From NCBI GenBank assembly GCA_905221605.1, contig CAJNDS010002422.1, positions 121,376 to 185,375 on the forward strand: a stretch of DNA of 64,000 nt. The letters run 5' to 3'. Position numbers and translations under genes: made by a program. Each line of letters starts with the position of its first letter. The stretch's first letter is position 1. The notes beneath the pieces are model-generated. The model saw only the letters and a program-made list of their open reading frames with translations. It did no database searches and was not told where the DNA came from. The stretch is from Symbiodinium natans (lineage: Eukaryota > Sar > Dinophyceae > Suessiales > Symbiodiniaceae). Below are positions 11,401 through 23,400 of the stretch, in pieces.

Positions 11401-14400
11401 CATGATATAATAGAAACTCGGGATATGAAATTGACAAAATACAATAAGATAGCAGAATAATAGAAACAATACTAATATACCATCAGTACGAAGGATGATA
11501 ATATCAGTTTAATAATATACTAAAAACACACAAGCATCATCATAATCATATAACAATATGAGAATATAGGAGGATGTCAGCCATGGTATCAAACAAGGTG
11601 TCAGGCCCTGATCCCTGATCCCCAAAGGGCCCGAGGTTAGGCCGACAACACCACACATTGCAGATGCGCATTCCCGCTCCTTCACGCGCTCGGTCTTCCC
11701 AGGGGATGTCTGCATGTAAAGTAGACCCATTGCCTCAGCAAACAGCACGGAAGCAAGCTGGCTCCAGGGTTCGGAGGCCTCCTTTCCGCGAACAAAGTTT
11801 TCAAAGGCCCTCTCTCAGCCCGGCACGATGATAGCTCCTTGCCTGTTGTCGGGTTGAGGGTTTAGGGTGGCAAGGCACACGTGTCGCAGCGGCTGAACCC
11901 GTGACCCCAAAACTGGAACACCCTGGCCCTGCATTTGGGCCAGGCTCGGCGAAGCCGTCTCCAATGGAGGTTGTTTGCGCTTCGGGGCAAGAAAGTGTAC
12001 TCCTTGTACTTAAGGACACCCAACAACAAGCATCCAGAAGTTAGGTCAAAACACATCTTCTCAGGACCCAAGCTGAAGCCTCCCTCAACTCAAGAGGGGA
12101 GCGGCCTCACGAAGTCCGAGGGGTCTGACATCAGTGGCTGCAGAAGGTTGTGCGCCTGGAGATCGCGCCGTGGGTTTCATTCGGGGCTGCGACGCTTTGA
12201 AGACTACGTGTGTGGGGGAGGGGGAGGGTGAGGGGTTGGGAGTTGGTAGGTATTTTGTGTAGGGCGAAACCCTTGATATAATCATTAAGAGCATCACCAC
12301 CAATCAAGCCATCACAAGCCACTAAATCGTAAGCCCTCAACCCAAAACCTAAACGCAGCCTGCCTGGGCCCTACATGGGACTCCGAAACCCTTAGCCACC
12401 CATCATTCGGGTTTAGGGTTTAGGGTTTAGGGTCTGGGGTTTGGGGGTTTAGGGTTTGGGGTTAGGGTTTAGGGTTTAGGGTTTGGGGGTTTAGGGGTCA
12501 GAGCTTACTTTGGGGTTTTGGGGTCAGAGCTTACTTTGGGGTTTACGGTTTGGAAGCAAAAAACTCCCCGCCTCGAGCAGCGCGGTGCCCGCGCAAGCGA
12601 TGCCCAGGGCCATGGCGGCGGCGTAGCGCACGTGGGGGTTGTAGCCTGAGTTAAGGAGGGTTTAGGGTTTAGGGTTTAGGGTTTAGGGTTTAGGGTTTAG
12701 GGTTTAGGGTTTAGGGTTTAGGGTTTAGGGTTTAGGGTTTAGAGTTGTATAACCCCTTCACATACCTGATATAGTCCCCAGAAACCTGATTAGCCCCCCA
12801 AATAGCTAAATGACCCCCGTCCCTCCTCTAGTCACTAGTCCCTAGCCTGAGGGAGTTTAGGGGCAACAGGGGCGTAGGGTCCTAGGGGCTTGGGGGCTTA
12901 GGGGCTTAGGGACTTGGGTTCGAGGCTTAGGGATTAAGGCTTCAGGGTTTGGGGTTCGGGGCTTTTGGGATTTGGGGCTTGGGGTTTGGCTGCGTTTCGG
13001 AAGTCGGGAGGTTTAGGGTTCAAGGGTAGTAGGGGAGGTCACTCACCCTTCCAACAGCCGGAACCGTTTGAAGTCCTGCCTTCACCGGCTGCAACACTGA
13101 GCCCGAACTCAGCCCAAACACCGAAATCTGAACCTTAGGGTTTAGGGTTTAGGGTTTAGGGTTTAGGGTTTAGGGTTTAGGGTTTAGGGTTTAGGGTTTA
13201 GGGTTTAGGGTTTTTAGGGTTTAGGGTTCAGGGTTCAGGGTTCAAGGTTCAGGGTTTTGGGGTCTCAGCTTTAGACCATCGGCCCTCGGGGCGTTAAGGC
13301 TCTAAGTTGTTGGGAGCAGAAGCTTCGGGGCTTTGGACCCAAGGGCTGTTTTCGGGTTGGCCCAAGAACCCCCGAAAAGCTCCTGAACTCCCTAAAACCC
13401 CCCCCCCCTCCCCCCAAAAAAAATAAATATACCACCGAAATCCTGAACCCTAAGCTCGAAGCCCTGAACCCTGAAACCTGGAGGTTTTGGAGGGTTTCCG
13501 GCGCACATCCGACGGCTGGGCACTCTGAGCCACCTGCTCTCTGCCAGGAGCTTGACCACACCTGGCAGCTGCTCCGGCACGTTGCACATCACGAAGCCCA
13601 GCCTCTCGTGCTGCTTCGAGTGTTTTCGGTTTAGGGTTTAGGGTTTAGGGTTTAGGGTTTAGGGTTCAGGGTTCAGGGTTCAGGGTTCAGGGTTCAGGTT
13701 TAACTTGGTTCTTCGTAGGGAATGAGAGAATGAGGTACCCTATATCCCCTCGTGCAAGCCCTTTAAGGGAATTATATCGGGTACCTCATCCCCCATTCCC
13801 TACTAAGCACCCAGGGGCTGCGAGGTTCAGGGCTCTCGGCTCTCGGCTTACTGGGATTTTTGTTGAAGAACTCCACCGAGAGGGTCTAGGGTTTAGGGTT
13901 TAGGGTTTAGGGTCTAGGGTTTAGGGTTTGGGGACCTTGTTGAGGAGCTTCACAGAGGTCACCCGAAAACGGATGCTTGTTTACTGTGTAGCGGCACTCC
14001 GGAAAGTGCATGTAGGTTCCTGAACAGCAAAACCTTCGACCCCCAGAACCCCGAACCGCCCGGCCACAGCGGGCCCCTAAACCCTAAACCCTAACCCCTA
14101 AACCCTAAACCCTAAACCCTAAACCCAAACCCTAAACCCGCAGGCTCTGAGGAAGCTGCGCCATCACGGCCGCGCGGCGAACGTCGTCCGAGACGTCCGA
14201 CACCTCAGGAGCGTCAGCTTTTGGGCTTCGGGTGTTAAGTTTAGGGGTTTGGAGTGGTTTAGGGTTTAGGGTTTAGGGTTTAGGGTTTAGGGTTTAGGGT
14301 TTAGGGTTTAGGGTTTAGGGTTTAGGGTTTCGGGTTTAGGGTTTAGGGTTTAGGGTTTAGGGTTTAGGGTTTAGGGTTGGCCTAAAGCCCAAAACAACCC

Positions 14401-17400
14401 ACCTACATCCAACACTGCTGCTTCCTCAGCTGCCGGCCGAGATGTGGAGAAGCTTGCGGATGGCAGCGTTCTGCGAGGTGCCAACCTCAAAACAGCAGAG
14501 CACGGCAAGACGCTGTTCCGGATGTGGGGGGTGTACGAAAATAGGGGATCACCCCCAATATAGCAGGATTCCCTTATGCTATGGACCCAATAAAGGTACC
14601 CCTAAGTTCGGAAACCCCCACATAGGGATGGGGTTTTTTGAGGGTGATTCAGGGTTGATAGGCAGGGTTTAGGGTTTGGCTTGGGCTTAGGGCTTATGAA
14701 GGTTTGGGGCTCTTCTCAGGATCTAAGGCTTATCAGTGCTTAGGATTTAGGCTTTTATGTCTAGGGTTTCGGACTCCAGGAAACAAGCTTCAACAACGCA
14801 TGCTCAGCGGGCGGGCGTAGGCAAGCGCAATCGCGAAGCAGCCGCCGTAGCGCAAAATCGCGTCCTTGTCCAAGAGCATCTCCCTGAGAGAAGGGCTCTC
14901 ATCAGCATGACTTACACGTAGGCAAGCCGCCACAACACGAAAACCCTAGACCCTGAACCCTACACAGGTATCACACCCATACTCGCACGCAGAAAAAAGA
15001 AGCCAGGAGGCTTCAGGGCTCCCTTAAACCTAAAGTCTCGGGGCTACTTGGAAGCCCTTTTGACGAAGTAAGTAGGGTCAGCAAGGTGGGTTCTGGGGAT
15101 TCGACTCGGGTTTCTAAGGGGATACTCGGTAGAATAAAGAGCTCCACTAAGTAGAGACACCTCAGGCTCTCGCTGGATCAAGGGTTCTGCTTCCTCCTCT
15201 TTCCGGAACATCATCATCGCCAGCGCCAGGGCCTTTTCCATTCGCTGGAGTTGGGTTTAGGGTTTAGGGTTTAGGGTTTAGGGTTTAGGGAGGTCCCTTC
15301 TCGTTCTGTGTGTGTGTGTGTGTGTGTGTGGGGCCGCGTAGGGGGGCTTAGGGTTGAGGGCTTAGGACTTATACGGGGGCTTAGAGTTGAGGATTTGAAG
15401 GTAAAGATGCTTGGGGTTCGGGGTCTCGAGGCCTAGGAATTAGGCTCTTAGTGGGTCTCGGCAGCTGTCCTGATCAAGAGAGGGCTTTGAGGCAGGCAGA
15501 CGGAGCATGGACACCGTAAACACACTCCACTCCACAAGCCCCAAACCGAGAAGCCGCAGGGATCCCCTACAAGCTGTAGGGGTTTAGAGGGGTTTAGGGT
15601 TTAGGGTTTAGGGTTTAGGGGGTTTAGGGTTTAGGGGTTAGGGCCTCGAGTTTAGGATCCCGCCGTCCCAGGTCTGGATGAGGCCCCAGCACACGCACGG
15701 ATGATCTTCTCGTGCTGCGTGTCGTGCGCATAGGCGCGGAGCCTTGACCAGATCATCCCTATCATGGTATAAGTGCAAGGAGTCTGCCGTACATCACTCT
15801 AAACCCTACCCCAACCTTAAACCCTAAACCATTTCAAATGTTAGTGGAATCTTCCTGAGATCAGAGCAGGGTCCCTTTTCATTTCAACATCTCATAAACT
15901 CAGGAAGACACCGCCCAAAACCCTGCAGCATATTCCATGTTCAAGTCTACAAACCTAAGAGCTAACGACGAAGGGGTATTGGACTCTCTGTGCCTAGGCT
16001 GAAGGTCTTTGTGGGTTGGAGCTTTGGGTGAATTTGGGGATTTTGGGTTCAGCGAGTTCAGGATTTGGACAGTACGGGCTTGCAGATTCTGATTCGGATG
16101 CACCGGTCTGCTTCTCCCGAGTCCAAGCCTTGCTTGGTTCTTCAGCATCCGTCTGAGGGCAGTCTGCGATCTGCTTAGCTTTGCTTCGGTGCAAGTGCAG
16201 GACTGCGCGGCAGTCTCCTTTCTTGTTCCACGCGAGATCTGAGACCCCGAAAGCTGGGCAAGGTTGGAAGGAACTCGACAAACTAAAACCGAGCTCCTCA
16301 CAAGACAGCAGCAAGCAAACTTCACGCCAGCAGGCCCTGCAGATGCTAAACCCTGAACCCTGAAACAATACCAGCCCTAAGCACCGAAGCATAGCAATCG
16401 GCTCACATCCAGGCGGGCTGGGCTGCTTTTGCTCTTCCGTGGTGAGAAGTCCGCTGTCACGCAGCGAGGTTGACGGCGCCGGATACGGCCATTCTACAGC
16501 GCAGCTTAGGGAGAAGCTGTTAACTTCACTTCTGTGCGCTTCAGGGTCAAGGGTTACACATTTGTATATGTGTATATATATGTATATGTAGATATGTATA
16601 TATATATATGTATCTATATATATATATATAGATACATACATGAAATTGGTGTATAGAAAAATATATAGATATGTTTTTAATGTAGGTCACGGCTACAGGG
16701 TGCACCGCAGCTTGGCGCGTCGGTTCAAGCGGCCGTCAGGACACCTTGGACATGCGAACCTGGCACGTGGTGGAGAGGCTTCAGGGCTCAAGGGTTTAGG
16801 GTTTAGGGTTTAGGGTTTAGGGTTTAGGGTTTAGGATTTAGGGTTTAAGGTTTAGGGTTTAGGGCTGTAGGCTCGAAAAACCCCCAAACCCCTTGCTAAC
16901 CCCTAGACCCTCCGACCCCGCGAGCCCCAAACCCCAATTTGGAAAGCTGCGCCCCGACCTGCAGCAGCGAGGCCAACGACTGCGCCTCGTCTCGGGCTTT
17001 AGTTTAAAGGAGTTGGGGGCGGTGGGTTCCGATTTTGGGTTTTTTTGGGTCTGGGGGTTCCGATTTTGGGTTTTTTTTTGGGGGTCTGGGTTTGGCACTT
17101 TAGTTTTGTGAGTTTCGGGGGCGCTTGACGGCTTAATGGCTTGAGGGACTTTAGGGTTGAAGGGGTTAAGGTCTCAAGGGTCTTGGGCCTTTAGGGTTCA
17201 AGGGGATTAGCGTCTTGAGGGCTTCGGTATTCCACGGTCCAACAGGCAACAACCTCAGGCTCCCAAAACCTCAAGGACGACCAAAAACCATCATGCAAAG
17301 TACAAGCTCTACTGTATATACACATGTACATGTACAACCCTAAACACATATATATATATACAAAAACGAAACACACATACACACGTATAAGTATACAACT

Positions 17401-20400
17401 GGGTTTGGGGATGAGGGTTTGGGGTTTAGAGTTTTGGGATAGGTTTAGGGTTTAGGATTTAGGGTTTTGGGACCCTGCACCCGAAACAACAAGCCTGAAC
17501 CCAGCCCAGGGGACCCTCTTATACTCACAGTCCTTAACAGGGCAGCCCAGAGGACCCTCTTCTGCGCCAGCGCCGCAGCGCTCGCGGCGCTGCGCTGCCG
17601 CTCGCGCTCCTCTGGGCTTCGGGAGGAGGGAGGGGGATGTCCTGAACCCTAAGCCCTCAACCCTACACCCTAAATCCCTAACCCTAAACCCGAGACCCAA
17701 AAAATCCTAAACCCCAAACCCTAAATACTAAACCCTAAACCCTAAACCCCAGACTCTCATGAGGTGGCAGGGGCCTCGCTCTCGTGGAGGCAGGCTTCGA
17801 GGTGCAGCTGTGTCTCACGCGAGGCTTCAGAGGCTTTGGGGTTTAGGGTTTAGGGTTTGGGGTTTAGGGTTTAGGGTTTAGGGTTTAGGGTTTAGGGTTT
17901 AGGGTTTAGGGTTTAGGGTTTAGGGTTTAGGGTTTAGGGTTTAGGGTTTTGTCCAAGGCTTGGGTTTAGAAGTCTCTTCGGGTAGATGGCTATGGTATTC
18001 AGAAGCAAGGGTTTTGGGCTTGTAGGGTTTAGGGTTACGGTTTAAGGTTTAGGGCTTAGGGTTTAAGGTTTAGGATTTAGGGTTTAGGATGGTTTAGGGT
18101 GTAGGGTTTCGGGTTCAGGGTTTCGGGAGGGAGTAGTGACTCTAAAGTTGGTGCTGCAGAAGTCGGGGCCGATGGCTAGTTGGAGTTCGAGCTCGGCGTG
18201 TCTGCTTCACCGTCAATGCAAGACCCCCTGACACCTCAAAAAAGCCCGACATTCAGCGTGGGCCGAAACTCCAGGAGGCGACGCGCCTCAGCAGCGCGTT
18301 CTGAGAAGAGAGCGATGACCTGACCTCCGCTACAAGAGGAGGAGGACGGGGGGGTTTAAGGGTTTAGGAGGCGGGCGGGGGGAAGGAGGAATTCGGTTTA
18401 GCGTTTAGGCTTTAGGGTTTAGCCCCTAAACCTCAGGCATCAACCCCATGTTGACCTTCCTGAATCCCCAAACCCTGAAACCCGAAACCTAAACCCGAAG
18501 CCCCAGACCCCCAAAACCCTAAAACCCTCCACCCCAACCCAAAACCCCAAACCCCAAACCCCAAACCCCAAACCCCAAACCCCAAACCCTAAACCCTAAA
18601 CCCAAACCCGGAATCCCTGCCTGCGGGGCTCTGAATCTCTTCGCCAGGCTTGGTGTTCGGCGCTTGCCGGAACCGGGGCTGCAGGGGCCAGGCCTGGCGA
18701 GAGTTAAGGGCTGAGGCCTTGAAGGAGGTGTAGGGTTTAGGGCTTAGGGTTTAGGGTTCAGGGTTCAGGGTTTAGGGTTGAGGTGTTGAGGGTTTAAGGT
18801 TTAGGGGCTCAGGGCGTAGGGCTTTGGGCTCAGGGCTTAGGTAGTTCCTACTCCTTTTGTTGAGTCGTTGATGGGTCAAAGCAATTGCGATAGGGTCGAG
18901 GGAAACTCCCATAGTCAGAAGAACCAAGACAACCATAGCAAGAGCACTGACAAGAGCAGAAACACCAACAATAGCAGCACCACGCGAAGAACTAGAATAA
19001 GCTTCGGCAATGTTGTGTAGCCGGCCACATGGTCATCAACTTTTCGTTCAGAGCAACTTGGACGAGCAACAACAAAACTATGTGTGTGTATATACATACA
19101 TATGTATACGTATATTTTCATATATATTTTTCATATACGCATACACATGTGTTCATACATACATACATACATACATACATACATACATACATACATACAT
19201 ACATACATACATACATACATACATCCATATATATATATTGTTTATTTATATTTATTTATCAAAAACACATATAGGTATACACCTTCTGTACACTATGTAC
19301 ATGCAACATACACATACACATATATGTCTATACACATATACACATACAGCTGCATGAACATAAAATATATGTATAATGTCTTATAATATAAACAAAGCAA
19401 CATAATATCATATAATATCATATAATATAATATAATATAATATAATATAATATATTAATATATAATATAATATAATATAATATAATATAATATAATATAA
19501 TATAATATAATATGATTTAATTTAATGTAATGGACGCAAATGTTTCCATATACACATACATTTTCATACACATATCACGTATTACGTAAACCCAGACCTA
19601 TGCCTATGCCTAAACATTGTCACCTGTCTGAGGCTTTAAGGGCAGCTTTGTGACACGTTCATGCGATGGGGTAGCAGTTTTGAAACTTTAGGGTGGGCAG
19701 AGGACTTTTCAGGGATTGGGGTTTAGGGTTTAGGTTTAGGGTTTAGGGTTTAGGGTTTAGGGTTTAGGGTTTAGGGTTTAGGGTGTAGGGTTTAGGGTTT
19801 CGGGGGGTTGAGGATTCGGGCTCCCAAGTGCCGAAAGATTGCGGGTTGCACCCACTTGCTGCTTCGGGCTCAAAGGCTCCGTGCCTTGTTCCAAACTTCG
19901 TAGTCCACGGCCTCCAGGGGTTCAGAATCTAAAGGAGGTCTGCCTCTGAAAACCTGAGGGTTTAGGGTTTAGGGTTTAGGGTTTAGGGTTTAGGGTTTAG
20001 GGTTGAGGGTTTGACGACACCACCCTCGCCACAGATGCATCTAGCAGACAGCTTAAGATTGCTTAAGTGTCTAGGTGAACTCAAGTAGCTTTGCTGAGAG
20101 ACCCGCCTCAAACCCTAAACCTAAACCTGCGCAGACCATGGCTTGGGGCATCCGGGTATCCCCTTGGCACACCTACGACGATGCAACGCGCAAAACCCTA
20201 AACCGGTCTGAGGGGTTTAGGGCCAGCCAGCTCCCGATCCGAAACTGCGCTCCACCCGTTGCGGACTCGAAGAACCCTCATCTCTTTCAACTGGATGTCC
20301 CAAAAAAATAACCGATTTAAAAAAAGACATATGAATTATTCACAATACCCCCATTTATGCCCCAAATGAAACAGAATCCCCTTCAAGAGGGGCCCCCAAA

Positions 20401-23400
20401 GGGCACTCCTCATGTTTGGACAGCCCCAAACTTGGGGGCCCCAAACCCTGCCCAAAACAGCGCAGAAAAGCGCTGCACTGGGGCGCTGGGGGAACCAGGG
20501 AAGCAGCCCTAAATGCTAAACCCTAAACCCTAAACCCTAAACCCTACACCGTAAACCCTAAACCCTAAACCCTAAACCCTAAGCCCTAAAGCAGCCCAAA
20601 ACCCCTGAATGGGTGAGGTGGCCTTCTTTAGGCAGCCGGCCCAGGCACCATCGGGCCTGGAATGGAGGAGGCATAGAATCAGCGAGGGTTTGGGGTGAGG
20701 GTTTAGGGTGGGTTTAGGGTTTGGGGTAAAGGGCTCAGGGTTTTGGGCATGCGTGCCTAGGTGTTTAGGGTTCTTCCCTTGAACCCTAAACGCCTTGGAC
20801 CCTACATCCTGAACCCTAGATGCTGAAAAACCAAGGATCCCTTGAATTCTACACTTCCTCAACTGATCCCCTGCTCAAAGGGCCAAAACTGCCGACGTCC
20901 CGAGGCAGCGGCATGTAGCCCAAACTGTCCGTGGATGCCTTGAGGTTGCGCAGCTTCTGCAAGCAGGAGACGCCTTCAGTGACAAAAGGGGAGAGGGGAA
21001 GGGGCGGGGGAGGTTGGGGGTTCAGGGTGTTCAGGGTTGAGGGAAGAGAAGCGAAACCCTTAAAGCCCTCGAAACCCAAACTCCATACCCACCCCCCCCC
21101 CCTAATCCTTCCTTTTGCAAGATTTTTCTATCTACAGGCACACCTATGCAGCGCGCCCCAGCCCAGTGGTCTTGGGGCCCAGCACTTCATGTTTAGATGG
21201 CTTGAGGGTCCAAGGTTTGCTTTTTGGCCTAAACCCTAAACCCTAAACCCGAAACCCCAAACCCTAAACCCGCCCGCCACCCCTCTCACCTCTGTTGGGT
21301 AGGCGGGCGCAGTCGAGCGCTCAGCGAGACCATGGCAGGCTTTGCTTGAGCTGCAGAGCCTGCCCACCGCACCCCTGAGGGGTCGCCAAGCTTGGTCGCC
21401 AAGCACTGTCACAGTATATTGTATTACCCTAAAACCCTGGCAGGAGTCCTTTTTCCATTTGCCTGGACCTGGCCGCTGGCCCTGGCCCTGGCCGTGGCCC
21501 TGGCCCTGGCCCTGGCCCTGGCCCTGGCGGTCCTGGCCCTGCTGGCCTGGCGCAGCCTGACCCTGGCCTTGGCCGTGGCCTGGCCCTGGCCCTGGCCCTG
21601 GCCCTGGCTCTGGCCCTGGCTCTGGCCCTGGCGCTGGCCCTGGCCCTGCTCTGGTCACCCCGCCCTGGCCTCGCAAAGTCCGTGGCAGACCAACAGCTGT
21701 CCTGCTCAAAGAACAGACCATGAATTGAAAGCAAACTCAAAAGGCAAAGCCCTGCAATTTTTTCTATGAGAGGGCCCTTGGGCGCACACCGTCCCCTGCG
21801 CAAAACCTCGCGATACCCGTTCCCGAATTTGTCGAATTTGTGCAAGACTAGACCTAGTCACGCCCTAAAATTTTCTATGATAGGGCCCTTCGGCCCAGAC
21901 CGTCCCCTGCGCGCAAACCTGAAGGGGAGTCCTTTGCCTTATGGCCCCAAGCGACCCGCAACCTGCAACCTGTTCACGCCTGAGTTTTCTGCGAGAGGGC
22001 CCTTCGGCCCAGACCGTCCCCTTCGCGTAAACCTGAAGGGGAGTCCTTTGCCTTATGGCCCCAAGAAAACCCAGAAGTCTAGTCACTAAAGGCTTGGGCT
22101 GTTCTAACTAGTTTCAGAATCCTCTAAGAATGTTCGACGTGTGAATTTTGAATGGTTGCCCTAGTTTGGGCTGGCTCCGGCTCGGTTTCGCGGATTTTGA
22201 ATGGCTGGCTTGGCTTTGGGCTGGCTCCGGTTTGGTTTCGCAGTGAGTTGTGATTGGGTGGCCTTGGGGTGGGCATGTCTTCACACTATTGCGTTCAGCT
22301 GACCCGTGCTACACCCTAAACCCTAAACCCCAAACCCCAAACCCTAAACCCTAAACATCTTCCATTCCTGACGGAGCCGGGGGCTCGGCCCGACCCATCC
22401 ACCAACTCGGACAGCATGAAGAAGCGCTTCGCGGCATCGGCCTGACATGACCCGAAGCCCTGAGCGTGAGAAGGGTTTAGGGTTTAGGGTTTAGGGTTTA
22501 GGGTTTAGGGTTTGGGGTTTGGGGTTTGGGGTTTAGGGTTTTTTGGATGTTGGAAACTCTACACCCTGATCCAACCTAAGAGGTACAGTATAGGGGCGGG
22601 ATGGCCATTGTTGGGCCTCTTGGCTACCCTACGCTTGGCCCGAAACCGTACGAAATATACCGTGCCCCCCAAAACAGGGTGCCAGCAGATACAACCAAAC
22701 CCTAAACCCTAGAGTCGCATGAAATCCAGAAACTCGTTGCCCCAAATCGGCCGAGAGTTTTGGGGGCAACGAGCCCGGAGCCTCCGACAGGGGCTTCACC
22801 GCCGAGTCTGCACAGGGCCTTGCAGCCATAATCGATCATAATACATATATATATATAGAGAGAGAGAGAGTAGAGTGTATAGAGTATATAGTATATAGTA
22901 TACAATATATAGTATATAGCGTACAGAATGTAGTAACTAGTACATAGCATGTAGTATAGAGTATGTAGTATGTAGTATGTAGTATGTTGTATATTGTTTT
23001 TGGTACAAAGAGGCTTCCGGCACTTGGATGCGGAACGGCCCCTTGAGGGAGCCAGGATTGAGGTTCTTGTGGAGCGACTGCGACGGGCCGCTTGCAACAA
23101 TGTTTTTACCAGGACGGATAACATCAGACAAGAGGAGTACCCACTGTGCAGGAAACCAGTTCGAATACCCTAAACAACCCTAAACCCTAAACCCTAAAGT
23201 TCTAAAGCTTGTTTCCAGCGCCTGAAGGAGCTCTAGGCCTCGTGGCGCGTCACAAACACTCAACCGGTTCCGCCTCAAAAATCCGAACCCCACGTCCGGT
23301 GAAACCCGAACTCCAAGAGTTTTTAGGGCCGCAGGGCGCAGAAAACCCCAAACCCAGCAATATCCGACACCCCAACCTTCAACCCCAAACCCCACAAAAT

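Noticed and set aside
15900-16641. 215- and 141-residue overlapping minus-strand frames
   Set aside because: They begin in a TA microsatellite or overlap each other, and show no domain. Possibly chance frames in the giant intron; not excluded as part of a nested gene.
19010-19386. His/Tyr/Ile-Thr repeat proteins
   Set aside because: Frames through ACAT and TA microsatellites.
21236-21845. Gly-Pro, Gly-Gln, Ala-Leu and Pro-Trp repeat proteins
   Set aside because: Products of the GGCCCT hexamer array, open in several frames on both strands.
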